Notes: generated by a model not told the origin, from the letters alone. Shown: positions 1 to 8,113, numbered from the stretch's first letter. The stretch: DNA of 11,774 nucleotides from Chlorobiota bacterium (GCA_003695605.1 RFIK01000012.1:1-11774), one strand, 5' to 3'. Numbers and translations are program-made.

Positions 1-816
1 ACCTATACCCAGTGGTTCGGTGGGTATTCGCACAACTACATCGCAGGCATTGTTCCACTTGCGGACAAATACCGCGTAGGGCTCTCGGTGACCTCGTTTA
101 CCAGTGGCCCAATTCCCTTTACGACTGTGCAAGACGAAAACCGCCTCAACACAACCTACAGCATCACCGATGTTGCGATCGGTGGGACGTTCGCTGCGCA
201 GTTGACCGATCAATTTTCGTTCGGGGTCACGCTCAAGTACGTCCAGAACGGGATTGGCGGGATGAGCGCCAGCGGTATCCTTGCCGATGTGGGTACAATG
301 TACCGATTCCGTGGAGTGCGCTTGGGTTTTTCCATCAGTAATCTCGGTCCGCAGCTCCAGTTCGCAGGGGGTGATTTGAACTTCCGCACTGATCTGTACC
401 GAGAGTTGCAATACCAGCAAATTGACGCGTCCTACCTGGTCAACCCCTACAACGCACCTATTTCGCTCAAGGCTGGTCTGGCTGCGGATCTGACCTCAGA
501 GCTGCTCGGGCTTTACGAGTCTGACCCGAACTTGGCAGTCAACCAAACCCGCGAGCACCGCTGGCTCGCAGCGGTTGAGTTCGAAACGCTTTCGGATGTT
601 CCAGAGCAATTTGCCATCGGTACGGAGTACACGTGGAAAGATTTGATTTCGCTTCGTGCTGGCTACCGTTTCAACCAAAGCTCGTTCGGCCTCAGTGGTG
701 GCATCGGGCTACGCTACATCGGAAGTGGCTTCGAAGGTTTGCTCGATTATTCGATTCAGCCCACAGCGACGCTGGGCATCATCAATCGCTTTTCGATTAC
801 GCTGCGGCTTGATTAG
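1..816 (+). CDS. PorV/PorQ-like outer-membrane beta-barrel protein (3' part)
   Basis: The reading frame is open from the first base of the window, so the N-terminus and signal peptide lie outside; 271 residues are visible. The sequence is a chain of short amphipathic strands rich in Gly, Tyr, Phe and Ser, with a near N-terminal visible motif TQWFGGYSHNYIAG followed by a strand and a 'TSFTSG' turn, as in the PorV/PorQ family related to FadL/OmpP1. It ends with an alternating hydrophobic strand (GIINRFSITLRLD), typical of an outer-membrane barrel. In Bacteroidota, PorV and PorQ belong to type IX secretion, but many paralogues have no known secretion role, so that link is only a possibility here. 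The GTG at 88 could be taken as a start but is internal, because the family similarity continues upstream to the window edge. The gene is followed by a GWxTD-domain gene on the same strand. Confidence 0.72.
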   Translation, partial: TYTQWFGGYSHNYIAGIVPLADKYRVGLSVTSFTSGPIPFTTVQDENRLNTTYSITDVAIGGTFAAQLTDQFSFGVTLKYVQNGIGGMSASGILADVGTMYRFRGVRLGFSISNLGPQLQFAGGDLNFRTDLYRELQYQQIDASYLVNPYNAPISLKAGLAADLTSELLGLYESDPNLAVNQTREHRWLAAVEFETLSDVPEQFAIGTEYTWKDLISLRAGYRFNQSSFGLSGGIGLRYIGSGFEGLLDYSIQPTATLGIINRFSITLRLD

Positions 817-838
817 CAGCACAGCGTGACAATTTTTG
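809..838 (+). promoter_or_regulatory. Possible internal promoter (TTG-N19-AATTTTTG)
   Basis: TTG at 809-811 is followed after 19 bases by AATTTTTG at 831-838, which matches the Bacteroidota-type -7 box TAnnTTTG at five of six fixed positions (first T is A). A start site near 843-846 would leave a leader of about 20 nt before the ATG at 865 and would exclude the GTG at 826 as a start. The T-rich run could be chance. Confidence 0.35.
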
Positions 839-864
839 GCCCTCACAATGGAGGCACGTGGCGC

Positions 865-2298
865 ATGCGTGCCAGCGCTCAGCTTGCAGGTCTTGTGGTG
901 TTCGTTGCTTGGGGCGCTCTTGCAGTGGAAGCGGGAACGCAGCCGTTTCCACTATCGGTGGTCGTATCACAGTTTCGTGCAAGTCCTGAGCGTACCAGAC
1001 TTGAGATTTCCTACAGCATACCCGATACACAGCTTGTTTACCGCGCTGATACCGAATCGGGTGTTCTGCGTGCTCTCCTTGAGCTTCAGCTTCAGCTCGA
1101 AAGCAGCATTTTTTCTGATACACTCGTTGTGCAGCTTGAGAGCGTCAAGCAAGTCGAGCAATTTCATCCATCCCTGCTGGTAGGGAAGCGTACCTTCATT
1201 GTCCCGCCGGGGCAATACACACTTCGTGCGCGCATACGCGATGCATACCGTCCAAAGAGTGTGGTGTTGGAGCGCACTATACCCATCATCGCTCGGCAGT
1301 GGAGCGCCGACGGTGTAACTGCAAGCAGTATTGAACTTGCCCAGTGGATTGCGCGACGCGATACTTCCGATGCGCAGCAGATTAATGCTGGCTTTGCAAA
1401 AAGTGGACTGTACGTTGTTCCTCTCCCAACCGCAACGTACGAGGGAACCGCGCCGACGCTCTACGCCTACACGGAGCTGTACAATCTCGACCGATGCGCG
1501 TGCGATACACTCGCACTTCACTATCGCATTCTCGATGCAGCGATGAACGAACTCTTCGATTTGCGGTATCGCCGTCCCGTCCTTGGTCGTGATCAGGCTG
1601 AGGTCATTTCGATCCCGCTCGATGGCGTGCCGAGCGGCGCTTACTATTTGGCACTCGGTATTGAACAAGCTCGCTCGCCAGAACTTGTGGTTGGACGACA
1701 GCAGTTCTATTTGATCAATCCTGAGCTTCCTCCTGAACAGCCGCGAACTCTCAGCGAGGACGAACTTTTTCTCCAAAGCGCATTTGCAACGATGGGCGAA
1801 GCGCAACTTGCGGTGGAAATCGCTTCTGCACGCTTGATTGCGCGACCTTCTGAGCTGGATGCATATGACCAGTTGACCGCAGTACCCGCAAAGCGCCGTT
1901 TCCTCTTCCGTTTCTGGCTCCAGCACGATCCTGATCCATCAACTCCTGCGAACGAACGCTACGAAGAGTTCCGCAAAGCACGCGAGTATGCAGCACAGTT
2001 CTACCGAACGCAACGCTTCCCTCAAGGCTGGAACAGTGACCGCGGACGTGTCCTGCTCAAGTACGGCTTCCCAACACAAATTGACCGCGCGTACTTCAAC
2101 ATGGACGGTGCCCGACCTCATGAAATTTGGCGGTACGACAACATTCAAGGTGGAGTCATCTTCGTGTTCGTAGATATTGACGGGACAGAAAACTTCGTCC
2201 TGGTGCATTCCACAGCGCTCTACGAAATCCGGAACGAGAATTGGTACCGTCAGTTTGCGATGCCGAACTACCTCGATCCTAATCGCCCGATACGGTAA
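865..2298 (+). CDS. Secreted GWxTD-domain protein
   Basis: A protein of 477 residues with an N-terminal signal peptide (basic MR, hydrophobic stretch at about residues 6-22, likely cleavage after VEA at 23). The C-terminal part carries the GWxTD-domain signature in a variant form: GWNSD at residues 388-392, then RGRVLLKYGFPTQID, then the aromatic motif EIWRYDN and a strand-rich end. GWxTD proteins are found mainly in Bacteroidota, Chlorobiota and relatives and have no established biochemical function; the export signal places this one in the periplasm or at the outer membrane. The start is ATG 865: it has a good Shine-Dalgarno site GGAGG at 850-854 and begins directly with a signal peptide. 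A GTG at 826 in the same frame would add 13 residues and spoil the signal. The gene follows the barrel gene by 48 bases and ends 4 bases before the acyltransferase gene. Confidence 0.82.
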   Translation: MRASAQLAGLVVFVAWGALAVEAGTQPFPLSVVVSQFRASPERTRLEISYSIPDTQLVYRADTESGVLRALLELQLQLESSIFSDTLVVQLESVKQVEQFHPSLLVGKRTFIVPPGQYTLRARIRDAYRPKSVVLERTIPIIARQWSADGVTASSIELAQWIARRDTSDAQQINAGFAKSGLYVVPLPTATYEGTAPTLYAYTELYNLDRCACDTLALHYRILDAAMNELFDLRYRRPVLGRDQAEVISIPLDGVPSGAYYLALGIEQARSPELVVGRQQFYLINPELPPEQPRTLSEDELFLQSAFATMGEAQLAVEIASARLIARPSELDAYDQLTAVPAKRRFLFRFWLQHDPDPSTPANERYEEFRKAREYAAQFYRTQRFPQGWNSDRGRVLLKYGFPTQIDRAYFNMDGARPHEIWRYDNIQGGVIFVFVDIDGTENFVLVHSTALYEIRNENWYRQFAMPNYLDPNRPIR

Positions 2299-2302
2299 AG
2301 GG

Positions 2303-3166
2303 ATGCGCGCATTGTACATCGTTGGCTGGATCTGCTGGCGTCTTGGCAATCGGGGGAGGAGAGCGCTTGCGCAGGTGATGGGATGGATTCTGCACGCTAT
2401 CGCCCTTGGTCGGAAACGTTTGACCGTTCAAAACCTGCGGCGAGCATTTCCGAACGCGACGCCAGTGGAAATCGCGCGGAGAAGCCGTGCGACATTCGCC
2501 AATCTTGTTCTGGTCTTCGAAGAGCTGCTCGCAACACCTTTTCTGACGAGCGACCAACTTCGTTCCTATTTCCGTTTTATCAATCCCGAAGTGCTCCGTG
2601 ATGCACTACGGAGAGAGAAGGGAGCGATTCTCTGGAGCGCGCATCTTGCCAATTGGGAGTGGTCTGCTCTTGTTGCTGCGTTAGAGTTTGAGCGTCCACT
2701 CCTTGTCGTCGTCAAGGAGCAGCGCAATCGTGCAGTCAACACGTGGCTCGAGCGTGTACGCCGGCTAACTGGGAACACCCTCGTCCCGATGTTCCGCTCC
2801 GCACGTGCGATGCTTGAGCATCTTGAGCACGGAGGAATTGTCGCTCTCATCGGCGATCAAGCTGCCGATCCTCGGAGTGATCCGTTCGTGCCGCTCTTCG
2901 GCAGCCCAGCGGCGACGCATAAAGCACCAGTATTGCTTGCACGGCGCAGCGGGGCTGCACTCCTGTTTGCATACTGCCTGCGGACAGAAGACGGTCGCTA
3001 CGAGGTGTTCTTCGAACCTGTTCCTGATGCGCACGATGAATCGGTGCCTGTAGAGGACGTGGTTGCTCACTACAACCGGCTTCTCGAGCGTGCAATTCTT
3101 CGTGCACCAGAACAGTGGGTCTGGCAACACAACCGGTGGAAGTATCAACCACGAACTTCAGTGTGA
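2303..3166 (+). CDS. LpxL/HtrB-family lipid A-type acyltransferase
   Basis: 287 residues, close to the usual 290-310 of the LpxL/HtrB/MsbB family. These membrane-associated enzymes move an acyl chain from acyl-ACP to a lipid A precursor. The HX4E catalytic motif is at residues 114-119 (HLANWE), after the typical N-terminal block with QNLRRAFP. A second family motif follows at about 183-205 (IGDQAADPRSDPFVPLFG, then A-T-x-K-A-P), and the C-terminus has the typical W-Q-H-N-R-W-K. ATG 2303 is chosen because it gives the family length and lies 4 bases past the GWxTD stop; a TTG at 2312 is possible and has better spacing from the AAAGGG at 2297-2302. A longer reading from 2177 would overlap the GWxTD gene out of frame and is not credible. 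The acceptor (Kdo2-lipid A, or another glycolipid) cannot be told from sequence. Confidence 0.85.
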   Translation: MRALYIVGWICWRLGNRGRRALAQVMGWILHAIALGRKRLTVQNLRRAFPNATPVEIARRSRATFANLVLVFEELLATPFLTSDQLRSYFRFINPEVLRDALRREKGAILWSAHLANWEWSALVAALEFERPLLVVVKEQRNRAVNTWLERVRRLTGNTLVPMFRSARAMLEHLEHGGIVALIGDQAADPRSDPFVPLFGSPAATHKAPVLLARRSGAALLFAYCLRTEDGRYEVFFEPVPDAHDESVPVEDVVAHYNRLLERAILRAPEQWVWQHNRWKYQPRTSV

Positions 3167-3170
3167 AACT

Positions 3171-3959
3171 ATGAAGCTTGACCTATCAGGGCGCACAGCG
3201 CTGGTCGGTGGTGCAACAAGTGGCATCGGGTGGGCAATCGCGAAGACCTTCGCACAAGCAGGGGCACGCGTTGTCATGGTCGCACGCACGGAAGAACGGC
3301 TCCGCGTTCGACTGGAGGAGCTGACAAATGGTACTGCGCACGAGCACGACGCGATCGTCGCAAACTATGACGACCCTGACTCGGTCCTCACGCTTATCGA
3401 GAAACTGCGCGAGGAAGCAATCGTTCCAGATATCATCATCAACAATGCAGGTGGTCCTCCTCCGGGGTCACTCACCGAAGCGGAGCGAGATGAGTTCCAC
3501 TGCGCGCTTGATCGGCTTATTGTCGCATCGCATCAAATTGTTCAGTACGCACTACCTCGCATGAGAGCCACGCGATGGGGAAGAATCCTCAACGTGATTT
3601 CGACCTCCGTGCGTCAACCGATCGAAGGGCTGGGAGTTTCGAATACAATCCGTGCAGCAACCGCAGCGTGGGCAAAGACGCTTTCGATGGAACTTGCTCC
3701 TTACGGGATCACCGTCAACAGCATTCTTCCCGGTGCAACGCGGACGGAGCGGCTCGAACAGATCATCGCCGCCAGAGCTGCAGCGCGGGGAATTGAGAAA
3801 CGTGCTGTCGAGGAGGAGATGCTTCGGGAAATTCCGCTCCAACGTTTTGCTGAACCCGTGGAAATCGCAGCGCTGGCACTCTTCCTCTGCTCAGACATGG
3901 CAGGATACATTACCGGGGAATGCATCCGAGTTGATGGAGGGCGAACTCGGTGCCTTTAA
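3171..3959 (+). CDS. Atypical short-chain dehydrogenase (FabG-like, non-canonical active site)
   Basis: 262 residues with a clear SDR Rossmann fold: nucleotide-binding GGATSGIG at residues 13-20, NNAGG at 91-95, and the C-terminal strand ending DGG. The active site is unusual. Ser144 sits in the expected place (NVISTS), but 13 residues later, where the catalytic Tyr belongs, there is Ser157, and the YxxxK motif reads SNTIR (157-161), so both Tyr and Lys are replaced. A group of FabG-like SDRs with this SN..R pattern is known and is classified as lacking a perfect catalytic tetrad, so this is probably a conserved divergence and not a damaged gene. Substrate and activity are unknown. Start ATG 3171 gives MKLDLSGRTALV, the normal SDR beginning, 4 bases after the acyltransferase stop. 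The tight spacing suggests co-expression with the envelope genes upstream. Confidence 0.85.
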   Translation: MKLDLSGRTALVGGATSGIGWAIAKTFAQAGARVVMVARTEERLRVRLEELTNGTAHEHDAIVANYDDPDSVLTLIEKLREEAIVPDIIINNAGGPPPGSLTEAERDEFHCALDRLIVASHQIVQYALPRMRATRWGRILNVISTSVRQPIEGLGVSNTIRAATAAWAKTLSMELAPYGITVNSILPGATRTERLEQIIAARAAARGIEKRAVEEEMLREIPLQRFAEPVEIAALALFLCSDMAGYITGECIRVDGGRTRCL

Positions 3960-3965
3960 ATACAC

Positions 3966-3992
3966 AGCGGCGACAGAGCTTCTGTCGCCGCT
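3966..3992. terminator. Perfect 12-bp hairpin between convergent SDR and tRNA genes
   Basis: AGCGGCGACAGA at 3966-3977 pairs perfectly with TCTGTCGCCGCT at 3981-3992 around a 3-base loop. It lies between the stop of the + strand SDR gene and the 3' end of the - strand tRNA, so it can serve both. Neither flank has a long T run, so its strength as an intrinsic terminator is uncertain. Confidence 0.65.
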
Positions 3993-4000
3993 TCCTGCAG

Positions 4001-4073
<73 letters not shown>

Positions 4074-4087
4074 GTCGTAAGGCAACG

Positions 4088-4118
4088 CAAAAATACGAAT
4101 CACGGTTCGATTCTGCAA
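4088..4118 (-). promoter_or_regulatory. Promoter of the initiator tRNA (TTG-N20-TATTTTTG)
   Basis: On the - strand, TTG (4118-4116) is followed after exactly 20 bases by TATTTTTG (4095-4088), a full match to the Bacteroidota-type -7 box TAnnTTTG with its usual -33 TTG. Transcription would start near 4081-4083, giving a leader of about 8-10 nt before tRNA position 1 at 4073. Confidence 0.75.
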
Positions 4119-4139
4119 GGCATTGTCATCACAAACGAC

Positions 4140-4147
4140 TAATTTTG
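4140..4147 (+). promoter_or_regulatory. Putative -7 box of the pheT promoter (TAATTTTG)
   Basis: TAATTTTG is a full match to TAnnTTTG. A start near 4152-4154 would give a leader of about 20 nt before the pheT ATG at 4175. No TTG lies at the ideal distance upstream; the nearest, 4123-4125, is only 14 bases away, so the -33 part is weak. Confidence 0.5.
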
Positions 4148-4174
4148 CGCCAGCACTTTCCGTACACACGTCGA

Positions 4175-6571
4175 ATGCGACTTCAAGTTTCCTGGTTACG
4201 CGACTACGTTGATTGGAACGGTAGCGTCGAAGAACTTGCGCATACGTTGACCCGTTTGGGAATCGAGGTTGAATCGGTCAACTACGTTGGGATTGCAGCC
4301 GCCAAGATCGTTATCGGTGTGATTCTCGATGTCGAACGACATCCGAATGCCGATCGGCTCCGTGTGTGTCGGGTTTTTGATGGGCGTACGACGCGACAAA
4401 TTGTGTGCGGTGCGCCGAACGTGCAGCAAGGGCAGCGTGTCGCAGTTGCACTTCCAGGAGCAGAGCTCCCAGAAGGACTAACGATCGAACACCGCACGAT
4501 CCGGGGTGTCGAATCCGAAGGCATGATTTGTTCGGAGCGTGAGCTGGGGATCGGCGACGATCACGCAGGTATCGTAGCCTTCGATGGAGACATCGCACCT
4601 GGCTTACCGCTGTCCGAGCTCTTCCCCCCGGACGTGGTCTTGGAGATTAGCATTACGCCGAACCGCGCTGATGCTCTCTCCCATTTTGGAATCGCACGAA
4701 TTCTTGCCGCGGCGGTCGGCCACAAGGCGCAACTGCCACATGTTCGCATCGCAGATGCATTCACGGCACCGTGCACGATTGAACTGCCCTATCCCGATCT
4801 CTGCCAGCGCTATGCAGCGCGAGTACTCCAGAACGTAACCATTGCGCCGTCGCCACTATGGATGCAGCGACGGCTGGAGCGAGCAGGAATTCGACCGCGG
4901 AACGTTGTTGTAGACGTAACGAACTACGTCATGCTCGAATGTGGCCAGCCGTTGCATGCTTTTGATTTTCAAACGATCCAGAGTGGGCAGATAATCGTCC
5001 GTCTGGCTCGCCAGGGAGAATCGCTGACCACGCTCGACGGTATCGAGCGAGCTCTCGATCCAACGATGCTCTGCATTGCAGACGTTGAGCGTCCGCTTGC
5101 TGTTGCCGGTGTGATGGGGGGTGTAGATTCTGCGATCACAGAGGCAACAACGCAGGTGCTGCTTGAGTCTGCGTACTTTGCTCCCGCTTCGATACGGAGA
5201 ACTGCAAAAACGCTGGGACTTCAAACTGATGCTTCGTATCGCTTCGAGCGAGGCGCCGACATTGAGATGATTCCGTACGCACTCGATCGAGCCGCTGCGC
5301 TCATTGCAGAACTAACGGGAGCGTCTGTTTCCACTGCGCTGGATGTCTATCCGCACCCGCGGACACCCAAAGAGCTTTCGGTGCGCATCGAACGTGCAAA
5401 ACGTATCCTCGGCGTTGGGCTACGTAGTTCCGAAGTCAAGTCAGCGCTTATCCGTTCGGGATTTGCTCTCACCGAAGAACGCCCAGAGCAGATCACGGTG
5501 CGTGTGCCGTCGTACCGTGCTGATATCAGCCAAGAGATTGACTTGATCGAGGAAATTGCCATCGCACAAGGCTACGAGGCAATTCCTGCTTCGTCGGAAG
5601 CATCGGTCCCTTACGCAGCGCGCCGAATTCCTGAGCATCTCCAGCTTCCAACGCGGCGTGCTGAGATTCGACGCTGGCTTGCGGACGTTGGCTTCTACGA
5701 AGCACTCAGCTTTACGCTGCAAGACCCACAGACGCTTCTCGATGCCGAACGTGCGCTCGAACTTACCAATCCGCTCGGCCGTGAGCGCAGCGTTCTCCGC
5801 CAGTGGCTTCTTCCTTCGATGGTTGAAATTCTCTCCCGGAATGCTCGGTACGGCGCCGATTCGATGCGTCTTTTTGAAATCGGCAAGGTCTTTTTCGCAT
5901 CGTCCACTGGGGGTGAGCACCATGCGACAGAGCATGAACATCTTGTACTCGCCGTTGCAGGACGTCATGGACGACGCCACTGGTTAGAGTCGCACCGGTG
6001 GGTGGATTTCTATGACCTCAAGGGCGCAATAGAGGCGTTGGGGAAGCGATTCCGGTTGAATCTCCAGTGGCAACCTGCAGAATCGCCGGAAGCAACAGCC
6101 GAATGGCTCGTCGCGCCGGTGATGGAGATCCTTTGCGATGGCCGCGCCATTGGCTTTGCCGGTCAGATTGCGCCTCGATTGGCACGCCGATGGGATATTC
6201 CGGAGGCGGCGTTCCTTGCGGAACTCGCGCTGGAACCGTTTTACCACATTGCAGGCACCCTCCCTCACTATCAAGCGCCTTCACCATATCCAGCGGTGGA
6301 ACGAGATCTGGCGCTCATCGTGGACCGCTCCCTCCCTGCACAGGCTGTGGTTGAAACAATACAGCAGTCCGGGGGCGAACTCCTTCGGTCGGTCGAACCA
6401 TTCGATGTGTTCGAGCATCCATCCCTTGGCGAAGGTAGAAAGAGCATCGCGCTCCATCTAACGTTTGCATCTGGCGCGCGGACACTGACCGATGCGGAAG
6501 TCGAACGCGCTATTGAGCGTGTGCTCGATGCAGTTGCCAGTCGGCACGGTGCACAACTTCGGACGTCGTAA
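4175..6571 (+). CDS. pheT: Phenylalanine--tRNA ligase beta subunit
   Basis: 798 residues, the normal length for bacterial PheT, the beta subunit of the cytoplasmic (alpha-beta)2 enzyme that charges tRNA-Phe. Domains in order: N-terminal module and EMAP-type tRNA-binding domain (about 40-155; HPNADRLRVCRVFDG, CGAPNVQQGQRVAVALPGA, GMICSERELG); the B3/B4 editing region (about 205-400; VTNYVMLECGQPLHAFD, then TDASYRFERG); B5 (about 405-480); the catalytic-like core (LTNPLGRERSVLRQWLLPSM, RLFEIGKVF); and the C-terminal FDX-ACB anticodon-binding domain (about 703-798, SPYPAVERDLALIVD). ATG 4175 gives the standard start MRLQVSWLRDYV. An earlier in-frame TTG at 4016 would read through the antisense of the tRNA and is rejected. 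No Shine-Dalgarno site is visible. pheS is not adjacent, so the alpha subunit must be encoded elsewhere. Confidence 0.97.
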   Translation: MRLQVSWLRDYVDWNGSVEELAHTLTRLGIEVESVNYVGIAAAKIVIGVILDVERHPNADRLRVCRVFDGRTTRQIVCGAPNVQQGQRVAVALPGAELPEGLTIEHRTIRGVESEGMICSERELGIGDDHAGIVAFDGDIAPGLPLSELFPPDVVLEISITPNRADALSHFGIARILAAAVGHKAQLPHVRIADAFTAPCTIELPYPDLCQRYAARVLQNVTIAPSPLWMQRRLERAGIRPRNVVVDVTNYVMLECGQPLHAFDFQTIQSGQIIVRLARQGESLTTLDGIERALDPTMLCIADVERPLAVAGVMGGVDSAITEATTQVLLESAYFAPASIRRTAKTLGLQTDASYRFERGADIEMIPYALDRAAALIAELTGASVSTALDVYPHPRTPKELSVRIERAKRILGVGLRSSEVKSALIRSGFALTEERPEQITVRVPSYRADISQEIDLIEEIAIAQGYEAIPASSEASVPYAARRIPEHLQLPTRRAEIRRWLADVGFYEALSFTLQDPQTLLDAERALELTNPLGRERSVLRQWLLPSMVEILSRNARYGADSMRLFEIGKVFFASSTGGEHHATEHEHLVLAVAGRHGRRHWLESHRWVDFYDLKGAIEALGKRFRLNLQWQPAESPEATAEWLVAPVMEILCDGRAIGFAGQIAPRLARRWDIPEAAFLAELALEPFYHIAGTLPHYQAPSPYPAVERDLALIVDRSLPAQAVVETIQQSGGELLRSVEPFDVFEHPSLGEGRKSIALHLTFASGARTLTDAEVERAIERVLDAVASRHGAQLRTS

Positions 6572-6574
6572 CGT

Positions 6575-8113
6575 ATGGACGGCATGATGGAACATATTCC
6601 CGATGCGCTTCGAACAGAACTCGAGCTGTTCTGGAAGCAGGTGTATAATGTCACGGCAACGCTCAAGACGCTTGGTGAGCAACTCCGTGCTGCTCGCCAA
6701 GCCAATCGCACGCTCGAGGCGCAGCTCAACGAGCACCATACCCACATCGCGCAACTGGAGATGCAGGTCCGCTCGCTCCAGGAACAGGCGCAGCAGATGG
6801 AAGTTCTTCAGAAGGAGCTTTCGCAGTCGCAGGAAGCAATCGAGCAACTCCAGCGTGAAATCACCGAGCGCGAGCGGCTCCTTCTGCAGCGAGAGCATGA
6901 GCTTCGTCAGGCTCAAACCAGCCGAGCCGAGATGGAATCGCTCCAGAAGCTCTACGCTCAACTGACTGAAGATTACCGCGCTGCGCAGCACGCGCTCGAA
7001 GGTACTGCTGCGCTCGAAGCGGAGATTCAGCGGCTTCGTAGCCGTATCGCTGAGCTGGAGCATGAGCACTTGCGTTCGGTTGCAGAGCAGGAAGAAGTAG
7101 CATATCTCCGCACCACGGTAGAGCAACTCCGCGCCGAATACGATCACGCCCTTGAGCAACTGGAGCTACACACTGTCCTCACTGAGGAACTCAACCAACT
7201 CCGCGAATACAAAGCAGAGGCCGAGCAGATCATTGGCCAACTCAAAGCGGAGCTTGAGAGCAAGACAGCCGAACTAGAGCAACTCGCCGCTCGATATGCA
7301 CAAGCAGAACAAGCGCTCACCGCATCTGCATCCGACGCCTATGGAGCTGAACGCCAAGCGGAATTGGAACAGCAGCTCCGCCAGCTCCTCGAGGAAAATG
7401 AGAAGCTCCGCCAGCAATGTCTGGCCTCTGATCGCGAATGCGAGGAGCTTCGGCTTCTGCTTGAGGAACGGAGCAGAGAGCTCGTGGAACTTCACACAGC
7501 TTCCGAACACCTTCGTGCACAACTAGCGGAAGTATCGCCAGAAGAAATCGCCCGCCTCCGTCGGGAGGTGGAGCTGGGAGAACGTGCAGCAGCGCAGCAA
7601 CGGCACCAGCTGGAGGTCCTGACCGATGAAGTAACGCATCTTCGCACGCAGCTCCATGCTGCACAGAAGAGCCAGCAGGAGGTCGAGCAGCGCATTGCAG
7701 AAACGATCGCGCCACTCCAGATCAAGATCGAGGCTGCTGAGCGGGAGCGTGAGCACCTCCAGGAACAACTACGCGCCCAATGGGAACGTATCCGGCAACT
7801 GGAAGATGAACTTCGCAGCGAGCTTGAGCGGAATATCCTCCTCAAGCGACGACTGCGGCAGTTCGAGCAGCAACCATCAGCGCTGCAGACATCGCACCTG
7901 TCCGAGCAGCTTGAGCGTATTGCGTCAGTGCTTGAAATCCTTTCGTCTTCTGCTCCTGCTCAGGAATCGTTTCCCCCGATCGATCAGCTCGAAATGCTGG
8001 TAGAACGCATTCGGGAAATTCTGCAGGTCCGCCAAACTCTCCAGGTTGATCCGGCGGTGGTCGAGGCTGTCCGTCAAGCGCGCGAACTCCTCCAACAGCG
8101 GCTTGACTTTTGA
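6575..8113 (+). CDS. Long coiled-coil protein of unknown function, next to zapA
   Basis: 512 residues, almost wholly alpha-helical: heptad-rich Glu, Gln, Leu, Arg and Ala from about residue 15 to 440, with few prolines. A break with Ser, Pro and Ala follows at about 450-467 (SSSAPAQESFPP), then a short conserved-looking helix pair (IDQLEMLVERIREILQV and the C-terminal ARELLQQRLDF). There is no signal peptide, membrane segment or SMC/Rad50 ATPase motif, so it is probably a cytoplasmic structural or scaffold protein. It starts 3 bases after pheT (ATG 6575; ATGs at 6584 and 6587 are also possible). In many Bacteroidota the slot between pheT and zapA holds a small coiled-coil protein of about 100 residues, which suggests a role with ZapA in cell division, perhaps like ZapB. 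That role is an inference from position; the large size is unusual. Confidence 0.8.
   Translation: MDGMMEHIPDALRTELELFWKQVYNVTATLKTLGEQLRAARQANRTLEAQLNEHHTHIAQLEMQVRSLQEQAQQMEVLQKELSQSQEAIEQLQREITERERLLLQREHELRQAQTSRAEMESLQKLYAQLTEDYRAAQHALEGTAALEAEIQRLRSRIAELEHEHLRSVAEQEEVAYLRTTVEQLRAEYDHALEQLELHTVLTEELNQLREYKAEAEQIIGQLKAELESKTAELEQLAARYAQAEQALTASASDAYGAERQAELEQQLRQLLEENEKLRQQCLASDRECEELRLLLEERSRELVELHTASEHLRAQLAEVSPEEIARLRREVELGERAAAQQRHQLEVLTDEVTHLRTQLHAAQKSQQEVEQRIAETIAPLQIKIEAAEREREHLQEQLRAQWERIRQLEDELRSELERNILLKRRLRQFEQQPSALQTSHLSEQLERIASVLEILSSSAPAQESFPPIDQLEMLVERIREILQVRQTLQVDPAVVEAVRQARELLQQRLDF

Noticed and set aside
967..1926. Long - strand reading frame of 319 codons opposite the GWxTD gene
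   Set aside because: It is a codon-bias shadow: no recognisable protein family, Cys/Arg-rich unnatural composition, and the + strand product has a signal peptide and a known domain.
2177..2302. N-terminal extension of the acyltransferase from 2177
   Set aside because: It overlaps the conserved C-terminal domain of the GWxTD protein in another frame and has no family similarity.
6458..7159. - strand reading frame of 233 codons opposite the end of pheT and the coiled-coil gene
   Set aside because: Leu-rich composition is the direct complement of Glu/Gln/Lys-rich coiled-coil codons; it spans two real genes and has no family signature.
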